Positions 43,301 to 51,931 of a stretch of DNA of 64,000 nucleotides are shown in pieces. Numbering within the stretch: position 1 is the stretch's first letter; each line of letters begins with the position of its first letter. The stretch is from Flammeovirgaceae bacterium UBA5585 (GTDB taxonomy: Bacteria > Bacteroidota > Bacteroidia > Cytophagales > Cyclobacteriaceae). Location: positions 1 through 64,000 of the forward strand of contig DILT01000013.1 in assembly GCA_002425185.1 (NCBI GenBank), read 5' to 3'. The translations under genes were made by a program, and so were the position numbers. Below the pieces are notes generated by a model. That model was not told where the DNA came from, did no database searches, and was given only the letters and a program-made list of their open reading frames with translations.

Positions 43301-43848
43301 TTCAATACATTGATGATACCTCCGGACTACTGGTAAAAAAAGTAAAACCAAATTTTGCTAAACTGGGCAAGCAATACGGCCCTAAAATGAAAGAAGTTTC
43401 TGCCGTAATAAATTCCTTTACCAAAGAGGAGATCAGCACCATTGAAAAAACAGGCGGGTTGAATAAAGGCGGGTTTGATTTGGTGCTTGATGATGTACTG
43501 ATCAGCTCAGAGGACATTCCGGGATGGGCAGTGGCCAGTGCCAACGGCATTACAGTTGCCCTGGATGTAACCCTAACCGATGACCTGAAGCGCGAAGGCA
43601 TAGCCCGCGATTTTGTAAACCGCATTCAAAACCTGCGTAAAGACATGGGCCTTGAGGTATTGGATAAAATTTCTATTGAAGTGGAACGAAATGGCGAGGT
43701 TATGACCTCAGCCATTTCAGAATTTAAGCAATATATTAGCACCGAAACACAAGCGGTAAGTCTTGAGATTAAAGACAACGTAGCCAACGCAGCGGAAGTC
43801 GATATGGATGAAAGTATACTGAAGGTGTTGATCCGGGTTATAAAATAA
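40375..43848 (+). CDS. ileS: Isoleucine--tRNA ligase
   Basis: A 1,157-residue class I synthetase; ATG at 40,375 (MSEKYKEP) is preferred to the in-frame GTG. The HIGH-type motif is GIHH at 57-60 in GPPSANGTPGIHH, and KMSKS is at 685-689. The editing domain lies between (residues about 190-400). GGWDTHGLPVELQVEK and the size are typical of the eukaryote-like type 2 enzymes. Residues about 569-581 are encoded by 4.6 copies of ATTCAAA (42,082-42,113) and read as QNSKFKI repeated. It charges tRNA-Ile. lspA follows 11 bp after the stop. Confidence 0.95.
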   Translation: MSEKYKEPTALNYAQVASEILDFWKKEKIFEKSVSNREGAPTFTFYEGPPSANGTPGIHHVMARTVKDIFCRFKTLQGYQVKRKGGWDTHGLPVELQVEKQLGITKDDIGKKISIEEYNQKCRETVMMYKDQWDDLTMKMGYWVDLEDPYITYDSKYIETLWWILKQFYDKGLLYKGYTIQPYSPAAGTGLSSHELNLPGCYKDVKDTSIVAQFKVIRNAQSEFLYKKTDQNLFILAWTTTPWTLPSNTALAVGEKITYVQINTFNPYTFKPVRVVLAKDLVGKYFSEKNKDLKLTDYKPGDKAIPFEVVQEFPGKQLVGIRYEQLMPYIQPLYDADKAFQVVAGDFVTTEDGTGVVHTSPTFGADDFRVAKQHGIPPLTVKDEADNELPTVDRKGKFVKEIGNKLKEGVEQYKIKTHKPLTENDFFVKNYTDEDESHPDYKSTDVIISIILKEENKAFKVEKYEHTYPHCWRTDKPILYYPLDSWFIKTTALKDRMVELNKTINWKPESTGTGRFGNWLENLVDWNLSRSRYWGTPLPIWRTKDGKEEICIGSVDHLKNEVDKAETAGIQNSKFKIQNSDFDLHRPYVDEIILVSDSGQPMYREPDLIDVWFDSGAMPYAQWHYPFENKEIFAQNYPADFIAEGVDQTRGWFFTLHAIAVMLFDKVAFKNVISNGLVLDKSGNKMSKSKGNVVNPFETLSKYGPDVVRWYMIENAPPWDNLKFDFDGIAETQRRFFGTLINTYSFFAMYANIDGWVKDEMNNVPFEKLAPLDQWILTKEHNLIEEVTTAYNDYEPTKAARAIQDFVNDHLSNWYVRLNRKRFWQPSATDKATKADANAHLSEDKRAAYETLYECLMITAQLMSPIAPFFSEWLYKRLTDNIRDRAIQFNTPLKAESVHHTSLIKPDPKRKNDELEKSMDYAQQICSLIHSIRKNSKIKVRTPLQKVLLPVLDEKFAQRVKTVEAIIKSEVNVKEVQYIDDTSGLLVKKVKPNFAKLGKQYGPKMKEVSAVINSFTKEEISTIEKTGGLNKGGFDLVLDDVLISSEDIPGWAVASANGITVALDVTLTDDLKREGIARDFVNRIQNLRKDMGLEVLDKISIEVERNGEVMTSAISEFKQYISTETQAVSLEIKDNVANAAEVDMDESILKVLIRVIK
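42082..42113 (+). repeat. 7-bp tandem repeat inside ileS
   Basis: Four full copies of ATTCAAA plus ATTC. The unit length is not a multiple of three, so gain or loss of one copy would break the reading frame of an essential gene. Confidence 0.9.
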
Positions 43849-43859
43849 AAGTTAAGTAC

Positions 43860-44510
43860 ATGGATTCCTTGCGTTACTTCCTTCTTGCCTTCATGATTGT
43901 GGTTATTGACCAAACCTCAAAAATGCTTGTGTTCAACAACATGTACCTGCATGAAGAGATCAATGTGATCGGTGAATGGTTCCGCATTCATTACCTGCTT
44001 AACCCCGGTATGGCCTTTGGCATTAAATGGGAAAATGAATTTGGCAAGTTGGCCTTAACCATCTTTCGCATTGGCGCCATGTTTGGTATTTCGTGGTACT
44101 TATGGAAGATGACGGAGCGCAATATGCACAGCGGGTTTTTGTGGTGTATGGGGTTAATACTGGGCGGTGCCGTAGGAAACGTGATCGACAGTACCTTCTA
44201 TGGCGTGTTGCTAAACAACGCCCCGGCCGATGCACCCACACCCTGGTTTCACGGGCAGGTGATTGACATGCTCTACTTCCCCATTTTTGATTTCGTTTGG
44301 CCGGAGTGGGTTCCCTTTGTGGGCGGAAAGTATTTCGAATTCTTCAGTCCCGTGTTTAACATAGCCGACTCTTCTATTTTTTTAGGCGTGGTTACGATAC
44401 TGATTATGCAGAAGCGATTTTTTAAAGAAAAACCTCACGAACAATCAATTGAGAGTATTACAATTGACCAGCCTGTTGAGAAAGCATCAGAAGAAAGTTC
44501 TTCTATTTGA
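43860..44510 (+). CDS. lspA: Lipoprotein signal peptidase
   Basis: A 216-residue signal peptidase II, an inner-membrane aspartyl protease that removes lipoprotein signal peptides after lipidation. The catalytic aspartates are D110 in GNVIDS and D170 in VFNIADSSI. Four transmembrane segments are at about 5-22, 66-82, 93-108 and 163-185. A long insertion between the aspartates (residues 118-160) is usual in Bacteroidota members. Downstream of ileS, a classic pairing. The gene ends before a strong hairpin terminator. Confidence 0.95.
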   Translation: MDSLRYFLLAFMIVVIDQTSKMLVFNNMYLHEEINVIGEWFRIHYLLNPGMAFGIKWENEFGKLALTIFRIGAMFGISWYLWKMTERNMHSGFLWCMGLILGGAVGNVIDSTFYGVLLNNAPADAPTPWFHGQVIDMLYFPIFDFVWPEWVPFVGGKYFEFFSPVFNIADSSIFLGVVTILIMQKRFFKEKPHEQSIESITIDQPVEKASEESSSI

Positions 44511-44557
44511 TCAACTGATTATATTTACATCATTATTTATTTCCAATCTGCTTGCAG

Positions 44558-44586
44558 GGCCCGAAGAAATTCGGGCCTTAATTTTT
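44558..44586. terminator. Terminator between lspA and the convergent ABC permease
   Basis: GGCCCGAA and TTCGGGCC form an 8 bp stem with a GAAA loop (44,558-44,577), followed by TTAATTTTTTT. It terminates lspA and could also work for the converging gene. Confidence 0.85.
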
Positions 44587-46995
44587 TTACTCATACCGCA
44601 ATGACTTGGCTGGATTGATTCGGGCTGTTCGAAGCGCCTGAAACACCACACACAACAAGGCAACCACCAGCGCAGCAGCACCGGCACCAATAAACACCCA
44701 AATGCTTAACGAAATGCGGAAGGCGAAGCCCTGCAGCCACTGCGAGGTGAAATACCAGGCAGGAAAAACGGAAAGAACCAACGCTATCACAACAAGCTTG
44801 GTAAATTCTTTCGACAGCAGGTTTACCAGGCTTACTTCCGATGCACCTAATACTTTGCGAATGCCCAATTCTTTGGTGCGCTTTTCTGCGGTGAAGGCTG
44901 CCAACCCAATCAACCCCAGCGAGGCAATGAAAATGGCCAGCACGGTAAACGTAGTGAACAAATTACCCAAACGCTGCTCGCTTCTAAATAGGGCATCAAA
45001 ATCCTGATCGAGGAAAGAATATTCAAATGGCTGATTGCCGGCATACTGCTTCCATAAACTTTCTATTGTCGAAACCGTTTCGCGCGGATTGTTTGAAAAC
45101 CGAATAGCAAGGTAATTTGCTGCGCCCGTATTTAAGAACATGGCCGTTGGCCGTACGTTATTACGTAGCGACTCAAAATGAAAATCCTTAACTACACCGA
45201 TAATTTTATAGGGTACACGACCACCGCGGTTAAATCCAAACAATTCCTTTCCAACAGCTTCCTTCCAACCTAACTCATTCATTAATGCTTCATTAATAAC
45301 AATAGCTGAGGAATCGGCTGGAAAATCACGCGAGAAATACCGGCCTTCGCGTAGCGAATAACCCATGGTTTCCAGTTGATCATAATCCGCGAAATAGCGA
45401 ACAACAAGGTGATCTTCCTCTGAGCCTTCAATGCGGAAGGGGCTTGCTCCTTCCGTGTTTAATGCCGGAATGGAGTTGGAGTAGCTGGCCGCCACAATAC
45501 CGCTTTGTGTAAGCATGGCTTGTTTGAGCGGCTCGGCACCTGAACGAAGGTGTTGCGTGTTGGATAAAACCAAAACATTATTGCGGTTAAGGCCCAGGTT
45601 TTTATTCTGAACATATCGCATCTGCTGAAAAATAACTGCCGTGGCAATGATCAGGAAAATAGAAACTGCAAACTGAAACACTACCAGCCCGCTTCGCACA
45701 GCACCGCCTTTCATTCCTTCACGCACTTTACCTTTCAAAACTTCAGTAACCCTGAATGAGGTAAGGTAAAAAGCCGGATAACTACCCGCCATCAGGCCAA
45801 CCAATACAACAATTCCAAGTAAAAGGATCAACAACTTGCTGCTCAGTAAACTTTCAAAAACCAATTCTTTACCGGCCAATGTGTTGAAAAAGGGAAGCAT
45901 GGTATAAACAATGCCCAAGGCAAGTACAGCGGCTAAAAAGCTAAACACAAACGACTCGGCAAGAAACTGCGTAACCAGGTGACTGCTTAGCGATCCTAAT
46001 GTTTTTCGTAAGCCTACTTCCTTCGCACGGCCGGCCGAACGTGCCGTAGCCAGGTTCATAAAGTTTATACAGGCTATAATGAGAATGAAGGCTGCAATAA
46101 CAGAAAAAAGATAAACGTATTGAATGTCGCCTTGCGGTTCAATTTCTGCCTGGTAGTTGGAGTGAAGGTGGATATCCGTTAACGGAATTAACGTGTACCC
46201 GAACCGACTACCCTGTTGTTTAAACTGGTCGAGTGACATACCCATAAAACGCTCTACTTCCGGCCCGATATATTTAATGGTCAGATCATCAATCTTCGAT
46301 TTTACAGTTTGCTGTGATGAACCTTTATGGATTTTAAGATAAGTAGCGAGGTAGTTGTTCATCCAGATCGGATCACGGAATGATGGAGAAGATTCACCCG
46401 TAAGGATTACATCAAACTTAAAATGAACATTACCCGGAAGGTCTTTCGCAACACCACTTACTACATAAGTGGTTGTGTCATTTCCAACGGTCAGTAATTT
46501 GCCTAACGCATTTTCCGATCCAAAAATTTTACGCGCAACACTTTCCGTCAGCACAAGTGTATTCGGTTCTTTCAAAGCATTTTTAGAATTTCCCTCCACC
46601 AACGGAAAGTTGAAAAATGAAAAGAAATTTGAGTCGGCTGAAAAAACACGCTCCTGGGTAAAGGCTTTGTCTTCGTATTTCATCACCACACTTCCATTTT
46701 GTTGCACCCGAACAACGCTTTCTACTTCGGGCACTTCCTGAATCAGTGCAGCCGCCATGGGTGGGCATGAAACCGCTACGGCAATTTCCTGGGCGGCCAG
46801 TTTGGCATCCAGGTTTACACGGTACATGCGGTCAGCATCCGGATGCATCCGATCGTAACTGATTTCATCTTTTACATACATGGTAATAAACAGACAGGAG
46901 GCTATACCCACCGTGAGGCCCATCACATTTAAAAACGCATAAAATTTTTGCCTGCTGATGTTGCGGAACGCAACCAAAAGGTAATTTTTTAGCAT
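44587..46995 (-). CDS. ABC transporter permease (MacB/FtsX type)
   Basis: An 802-residue permease with two FtsX-like units. Each has a periplasmic MacB_PCD-type domain (about 25-240 and 440-640) and membrane helices. Helices lie near 20-42, 290-312, 340-362 and 385-405 in the first half, and near 430-450, 680-700, 730-750 and 770-790 in the second. RSAGRAKEVGLRKTLG and ERTKELGIRKVLG are the typical loops that contact the ATPase. No ATP-binding gene is adjacent, so it must pair with an unlinked subunit. It probably exports a lipoprotein, peptide or drug; the substrate is unknown. Confidence 0.9.
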   Translation of the reverse strand: MLKNYLLVAFRNISRQKFYAFLNVMGLTVGIASCLFITMYVKDEISYDRMHPDADRMYRVNLDAKLAAQEIAVAVSCPPMAAALIQEVPEVESVVRVQQNGSVVMKYEDKAFTQERVFSADSNFFSFFNFPLVEGNSKNALKEPNTLVLTESVARKIFGSENALGKLLTVGNDTTTYVVSGVAKDLPGNVHFKFDVILTGESSPSFRDPIWMNNYLATYLKIHKGSSQQTVKSKIDDLTIKYIGPEVERFMGMSLDQFKQQGSRFGYTLIPLTDIHLHSNYQAEIEPQGDIQYVYLFSVIAAFILIIACINFMNLATARSAGRAKEVGLRKTLGSLSSHLVTQFLAESFVFSFLAAVLALGIVYTMLPFFNTLAGKELVFESLLSSKLLILLLGIVVLVGLMAGSYPAFYLTSFRVTEVLKGKVREGMKGGAVRSGLVVFQFAVSIFLIIATAVIFQQMRYVQNKNLGLNRNNVLVLSNTQHLRSGAEPLKQAMLTQSGIVAASYSNSIPALNTEGASPFRIEGSEEDHLVVRYFADYDQLETMGYSLREGRYFSRDFPADSSAIVINEALMNELGWKEAVGKELFGFNRGGRVPYKIIGVVKDFHFESLRNNVRPTAMFLNTGAANYLAIRFSNNPRETVSTIESLWKQYAGNQPFEYSFLDQDFDALFRSEQRLGNLFTTFTVLAIFIASLGLIGLAAFTAEKRTKELGIRKVLGASEVSLVNLLSKEFTKLVVIALVLSVFPAWYFTSQWLQGFAFRISLSIWVFIGAGAAALVVALLCVVFQALRTARINPAKSLRYE

Positions 46996-47080
46996 ACGGT
47001 TGGGGTTTTATCCTGGGGTTATAGCCTCATGAAACGAGGCAACCCTGATAAGGTTTCACCACCCAACTAATTGCGTTGTC
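46996..47080 (-). other. Short leader with a small hairpin
   Basis: 85 bp between ccmF and the ABC permease on the minus strand. GCCTC / GAGGC around CATGAAA (47,027-47,043) can form a small stem. It resembles no riboswitch class that I can name and has no T-tract. Confidence 0.3.
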
Positions 47081-49618
47081 TTACTCCTGGCCTTTTGCCT
47101 TCATCAATTTAAATTCCCGGAACCTGCGCACCATCGCAATGCTAAAACCTGCCATGAGTACAAGGGTTCCAATCCATAAAATATTTACGAAGGGCTTTTC
47201 AAGAGCTTTGATAACCACCCAGTCCTTCTGGCGTGAATAAATATTTAGGGTAAGCTCATCGGTTTGCGGATGCACATTCATCAGGGAAATTTTTAAACCC
47301 AACTCAGGAATAACACCCGGAATAATTCCTCCACGTGATTGCGTTCCGATAATCAGTATCGGCTCCGTTACATACTCCTGTTTTTCACCGCGTACCAGAA
47401 TTTCTGCTTTAATGGCAACAAAAGATGAATCAATTTTTTGCCCGGCCAGTTCATAAATGCGTGTGAGGCTCTCCACGGTTGCCACATAGTCATTGGCAAA
47501 AAACTGAGCGGTGCGTTTCAATGTCATTTCTTCGGGCTCACTCCAATCTTCCTTGGCTTCTTCCGTCATGGGTGCTGAAATGTGGGTATACAAATCGAGT
47601 GTTGCTTTTCGGTTGATATCCGGTGAGGCCATATTACCGAATCGGGGGTTAACCTGTAGTCGTGGGTATTGAACAAAAACAACTTTACCATTTTTTCGAA
47701 ATTCAATCTCATAGAAGGTGTTCTCCGGATTTATCTCAAAACGCTCACCGGCTTTGTACAACTGTCGGTTTTTAAATGTGATGTCCCGTTTCGCAACAAC
47801 TGTATACGGATCATCGGTATACTCCACATCCGATTTTTTTACAAATCCACTTTTGTAACGTGGTTCAATACGCTCACCAATATATTCAATCTGATATCCG
47901 GCCATGTCGCGTGGTTCATGAACAAAGAGTAAAAGATTTTCACGATTAAACTCCTCACTTAATTGACGTGAAATCAACATGCCTGTATTGTTCAGCGAAA
48001 CCACCTTGGAATACCCGGAAGAGAACAAGATGCCAACCAGCATAAGGCCCACACCAATGTGGGCCACAGATCCACCTGAAAGGGCAGGACTTGATTTTAT
48101 TATCGAATAAAGAATTTTTCCGTTGGAGATAACGGTAAACAATCCGGCAAAAAGTAAAAGCACATACCCGAAATTGTAAACACGGGCAATGTTAATGATG
48201 ATTACTGCACCCAGCATGGCCAATACAAATGGGCCAAAGAGTTGATTAACTAACTCTTTGCGGTCAATTTTCTTCCACCAGAAAAACTGTCCAATCGCTG
48301 AAAGTAAACCAATGGCAATAGCAAACCAGATCTGAAACTTCGAAAAGTATTCTACCTGATCACCCGGAAGGGCGATATTGGAGATACCCCCAAACGATTC
48401 AACCAGCTGATTCCACGCAGGAAACGAGGTGGGCACCAATACCTGAAAGCCCATTAAACACAAAACAGTTGCCCCAATGAAAATCCAGAACTCACGTGAA
48501 TAGGTTGAGATTTCAGTTTTGGATGTTGGGATTTCTCTCCACCGGATAATCGCCAAGGCTATTGCCGCCACCAAAAAGAACAACAAATACAACAGCAACT
48601 GACCTGACAGACCAAGATCCGTAAAGGAGTGAACAGACGCATCGCCTAATACTCCGCTTCGGGTTAAAAAGGTTGAATAGAGAATAAGAATGAAAACAGA
48701 AATCACCAGGATAATGGAGGCCTTCAAAGCGGTTTCACTGTTCTTATAGGTGATCATGGTGTGAATAGAAGCAATGAGGATAAGCCAAGGAACGTAAACA
48801 GCATTCTCTACCGGATCCCAGTTCCAGTAACCACCAAAATTCAACGTTTCGTACGCCCAATAACCACCCATTAAAATTCCAAGCCCCAGTATTGCACCGG
48901 CAAACAACGACCACGGTAGGGCCGGACGAACCCATTCGCGGTAACGCTTTAACCACAAGCCAGCCATGCAAAATGAAAACGGAACCAGCGTGGCCGCAAA
49001 ACCCAGGAACAACGTAGGCGGATGAATAACCATCCAGTAGTTTTGTAACAGCGGATTTAACCCTGCGCCATCTTGCGGAATAAAATCAGGCTGAACCGTG
49101 AAGATGGGATCGGGCATGGCATCGCGCAGCAGAATGAAAGGTGAACTCCCTATTTTTAATTCAAGCCCGGGGAGTACTACACCTAAAATCATTGACGTAA
49201 GAAATGCCTGAACCACGGAGAACACCGTCATGACTGGCCCTTCCCAGAATTTATTCGTGAGAATGATTACAATGCCGAGCACCGCATGCCAGAACATCCA
49301 CAACAAAAAGCTTCCCTCCTGTCCGTTCCAGAATGTAGAGATCAGGTAATGTGCCGGGAGTTTTTTATCGGAGTGACTATAGGCGTAATGATACTCGAAA
49401 TAATGGTTTTTGATGATGATGAACAACGTAACTACAATACCCAGCACAGCCAGTGCGTGTACATAAAAACTTATCCGGCCGTTAAGCAACCATCCGTTCT
49501 TCTTGTCAATATCCTGCGTTACCGTTGCTTTAAAGTAGGAGAAGAAAGCCACAAGGGCTGCAACAAAAGAGGTGATAACAAAAAAATGTCCGAGGTTACC
49601 GATGAAGTAGTGAATCAT
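47081..49618 (-). CDS. ccmF: Cytochrome c maturation heme lyase CcmF-type
   Basis: An 845-residue multi-helix membrane protein. The family signature FGGYWNWDPVENA (WWD domain) is near residue 270, preceded by WNGQEGSFLLWMFWH and IHPPTLFLGFAATLVPF. Conserved histidines for heme flank these segments. The C-terminal third is largely periplasmic (about 570-815) and ends in one helix. CcmF attaches heme from CcmE to apocytochrome c. It is the last of five ccm genes on this strand. Confidence 0.93.
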   Translation of the reverse strand: MIHYFIGNLGHFFVITSFVAALVAFFSYFKATVTQDIDKKNGWLLNGRISFYVHALAVLGIVVTLFIIIKNHYFEYHYAYSHSDKKLPAHYLISTFWNGQEGSFLLWMFWHAVLGIVIILTNKFWEGPVMTVFSVVQAFLTSMILGVVLPGLELKIGSSPFILLRDAMPDPIFTVQPDFIPQDGAGLNPLLQNYWMVIHPPTLFLGFAATLVPFSFCMAGLWLKRYREWVRPALPWSLFAGAILGLGILMGGYWAYETLNFGGYWNWDPVENAVYVPWLILIASIHTMITYKNSETALKASIILVISVFILILYSTFLTRSGVLGDASVHSFTDLGLSGQLLLYLLFFLVAAIALAIIRWREIPTSKTEISTYSREFWIFIGATVLCLMGFQVLVPTSFPAWNQLVESFGGISNIALPGDQVEYFSKFQIWFAIAIGLLSAIGQFFWWKKIDRKELVNQLFGPFVLAMLGAVIIINIARVYNFGYVLLLFAGLFTVISNGKILYSIIKSSPALSGGSVAHIGVGLMLVGILFSSGYSKVVSLNNTGMLISRQLSEEFNRENLLLFVHEPRDMAGYQIEYIGERIEPRYKSGFVKKSDVEYTDDPYTVVAKRDITFKNRQLYKAGERFEINPENTFYEIEFRKNGKVVFVQYPRLQVNPRFGNMASPDINRKATLDLYTHISAPMTEEAKEDWSEPEEMTLKRTAQFFANDYVATVESLTRIYELAGQKIDSSFVAIKAEILVRGEKQEYVTEPILIIGTQSRGGIIPGVIPELGLKISLMNVHPQTDELTLNIYSRQKDWVVIKALEKPFVNILWIGTLVLMAGFSIAMVRRFREFKLMKAKGQE

Positions 49619-49716
49619 TCAGGATTTACGATTTATGATTTGCGATTCCAGCCATCAGACCTTCGAGGTTTAAAGGCTAATTGAAAAAACCCTCGAATGT
49701 CTGTTGGTTAAAAAAA

Positions 49717-50127
49717 TTAAACACCCGCGTTAAGGGTTTGTTCCTGGTATTTAGAAGGGCACTTTAACAGGATTTTTTCTGCGTAGAAATCTTCGCCTTT
49801 GTAGCCACCAATTACAACAACTTTTTCAGAGCGTATAAAATCCTGTGGCATGGGCTGATTGTAATACACCTTTTGCTCTTTACCGCCTTCATCCACCATT
49901 ACAAACGAAAAGGAAACTTTGTCCGCTCCCGCTTCAATACCAATCACTTTACCGGAAGCATCTTTTTTTAAATCGCCTACCACATGAATGCTTTTTGACT
50001 TTCCGGATGAAGCCATCTGATACGCTTCGGTAAACGTTACATAGGTACTCGCATCGTTGGTTGATGACACAATGATGGCTACTGCAACCGCTATAATAAC
50101 TATGATAAAGATGTGTGATTTTTTCAT
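49717..50127 (-). CDS. ccmE: Cytochrome c maturation protein CcmE, CxxxY type
   Basis: A 136-residue heme chaperone with one N-terminal helix (residues 5-21) and an OB-fold periplasmic domain. In the common form the heme is bound covalently by histidine in an HxxxY motif. Here the equivalent place reads LKCPSKY, with C123 and Y127, so heme attachment would be by cysteine. Such CxxxY versions are known from some archaea and sulfate reducers. The order of genes and the flanking CcmF and CcmD leave no doubt about the identity. Confidence 0.9.
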   Translation of the reverse strand: MKKSHIFIIVIIAVAVAIIVSSTNDASTYVTFTEAYQMASSGKSKSIHVVGDLKKDASGKVIGIEAGADKVSFSFVMVDEGGKEQKVYYNQPMPQDFIRSEKVVVIGGYKGEDFYAEKILLKCPSKYQEQTLNAGV

Positions 50128-50216
50128 GCCTCGCCCCTGCTTTAAACCGCCTCAAAATTACTCCAAAAACAATGCAAAACCAGTGACTTAATCACCCGGA
50201 GTATACCTGAACTGAC

Positions 50217-50432
50217 TTATTTCAGCCGATTTTCGAGGTTTTTTACCTTTCTGTCAAGCATAAAGAGGTAAACCATCAGGCCGGCCAAAACAATCAAAAC
50301 GATGGCCACAATTACATAGATTTTACCTTCCGAACGCATCGTATCGGCCATCTCAACTTCGGATTGGGCCAATCCAACGTTCGTAACGAGCAGCAGAACT
50401 AATCCTGTAATTCTAATGATGATATCTTTCAT
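50217..50432 (-). CDS. ccmD: CcmD-like small membrane protein
   Basis: A 71-residue protein; the start at 50,432 overlaps the ccmC stop (ATGA) and gives a signal-like N-terminus (residues 1-18), then one helix around 31-52 (KIYVIVAIVLIVLAGLMVYLF) and a basic end DRKVKNLENRLK. It matches the CcmD-type proteins of Bacteroidota, which help CcmC and CcmE release heme. The longer in-frame start is rejected because it runs into ccmC coding sequence. Confidence 0.8.
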   Translation of the reverse strand: MKDIIIRITGLVLLLVTNVGLAQSEVEMADTMRSEGKIYVIVAIVLIVLAGLMVYLFMLDRKVKNLENRLK

Positions 50433-51091
50433 TCGTTGTCGATAATTTTTTCTTCCAATTTTTTTATGCGTACACGCAACGACACAATCCATAATCCAAT
50501 CAAAAACCAGGCGATAACGGCAGGATAAAATACCAATCGCATACGGCTATCAAGATCATATGCATTAAAGCCCGGATTACCCCCGCTACCCGGATGCATG
50601 CTGCTGGTGAGGCGGGGAATGATAAAGATAAGGGGTATCATGGCGGCAAATGCAAAAATGTTATAAACACCACTTAACCTTGCGCGTTGCTCTTCATTAT
50701 CCAATGAACCCCGTAAAACAAAATACGCCAGGTAAACCAACAGGGCTATTGCAGCACCGTTTTGTTTTGGATCACCATGCCAGGGTGAGCCCCACGTATA
50801 GTTTGCCCAAAGCATGCCGGTAATCATTCCTAAAATTCCAAAGGCGGTGCCCACATGAGCATACGCTACCGACTTAACATCAAATTCGTGTGATGGATTT
50901 TTTAAATACCGGATAGCATAGTAAACCGACATCAGGTACAGGAGCACCATGCCAAACCACATGGGTACATGAAAGTAAAGCGCGCGAACTGTTTCGTTAA
51001 GGATATTCAGCCGGGGTACATCCATCAGCAAACCTGCCGTATGAACATAAACAAGAAGGAGTACAGCACTTATTTTTAACCAGCCTTTCAT
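50429..51091 (-). CDS. ccmC: Heme handling protein CcmC
   Basis: A 220-residue protein with six hydrophobic segments. The WWD-type tryptophan-rich motif appears as YTWGSPWHGDPKQNGA near residue 125, and the two heme-ligand histidines flank it: FHVPMWFG near residue 40 and SSMHPGSGG near residue 170. CcmC loads heme onto CcmE in the inner membrane. It is coupled to ccmD by a 4 bp overlap. Confidence 0.93.
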   Translation of the reverse strand: MKGWLKISAVLLLVYVHTAGLLMDVPRLNILNETVRALYFHVPMWFGMVLLYLMSVYYAIRYLKNPSHEFDVKSVAYAHVGTAFGILGMITGMLWANYTWGSPWHGDPKQNGAAIALLVYLAYFVLRGSLDNEEQRARLSGVYNIFAFAAMIPLIFIIPRLTSSMHPGSGGNPGFNAYDLDSRMRLVFYPAVIAWFLIGLWIVSLRVRIKKLEEKIIDNE

Positions 51092-51160
51092 TCAATTCTT
51101 AAGTAAGCAATTCATTAATTAGCCGAAAATGTGCAGAATCAGCGAATTGAAAATTAATTC

Positions 51161-51829
51161 TTAACTGCGCCAAATATACGGGAACAGGATATACCCCAAT
51201 GCACCGGCAATACAATTTATGGCCAGCAGGTTGAGCAGTTCATCTGTACTGGCCGCGCGATCCAGTCCATCCAATGCATTTTTTGTAGCCCGCACAGCCA
51301 TGAGTAAAATAGAAATTACCACCGGAAAACTCAGCACGGCCATAAGCACATTACTGTTATTGGCTTTTGATGCGATACCCGAGATTAAACTCAGTGATGT
51401 TGAAAACCCTATGGAGGCAAGCAACAAAACTGATAAAAAAATCAAATGATCCTGAACGGGGTTAAAAATAAAAATTGAAAAGAGGATATACCCCGCTATC
51501 GATATAAGCCAACACAATAAAATATTGTAAATAATTTTAGAGATAATAATCTGCTGCGGACTGGCCACGGTGTACAGGTAAATAAATACACCCTTTTTTT
51601 CCCCGATAAAACTCTTGGCCACACTGTTTACCACCGAAAACAATATGGTAAGCCAAAACAAAGCCGACCAGGTGTAAGGGCTAATGACATTCTCTTTCAG
51701 GTTAAAGGTGAGGTAACAAATAAAAATGAGGCTAAACAGGTAGAGCCCCAAACCGGCAATTACCGACTTGCGCCTGAGCTCGAGAATAAACTCCTTTCGG
51801 AGAAGCTGAAGAATAATTCTTGTATCCAA
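51161..51829 (-). CDS. ccmB: Heme exporter protein CcmB
   Basis: A 222-residue ABC permease with six hydrophobic segments, first in the ccm cluster. The N-terminal LRKEFILELRRKSVIAGLGLYLF and the internal SFIGEKKGVFIYLYTVASPQQIIISKIIYN are typical CcmB sequences, the latter facing the ATPase. Together with CcmA it powers release of holo-CcmE. The ATPase gene ccmA is not adjacent, since the region upstream is a divergent gene, so it must lie elsewhere. Confidence 0.9.
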   Translation of the reverse strand: MDTRIILQLLRKEFILELRRKSVIAGLGLYLFSLIFICYLTFNLKENVISPYTWSALFWLTILFSVVNSVAKSFIGEKKGVFIYLYTVASPQQIIISKIIYNILLCWLISIAGYILFSIFIFNPVQDHLIFLSVLLLASIGFSTSLSLISGIASKANNSNVLMAVLSFPVVISILLMAVRATKNALDGLDRAASTDELLNLLAINCIAGALGYILFPYIWRS

Positions 51830-51902
51830 TAACGCTGTTTATGGAGATTGCGCAAGTTTATTGAAAATCAGCCCAAAATAACGGTCTCAGCCCATAAATT
51901 GT

Positions 51903-51910
51903 TAGTTTTG
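51903..51910 (+). promoter_or_regulatory. Bacteroidota -7 box for the sugar-nucleotide operon
   Basis: TAGTTTTG matches TAnnTTTG and lies 21 bp before the ATG at 51,932. It would drive the polysaccharide gene cluster that follows. Confidence 0.5.
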
Positions 51911-51931
51911 CACTCCTTTTTAGTACGCGGA

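Noticed and set aside
46996..47080. Possible riboswitch upstream of the ABC permease
   Set aside because: Only one small hairpin is visible, with no conserved core of any class I can name.
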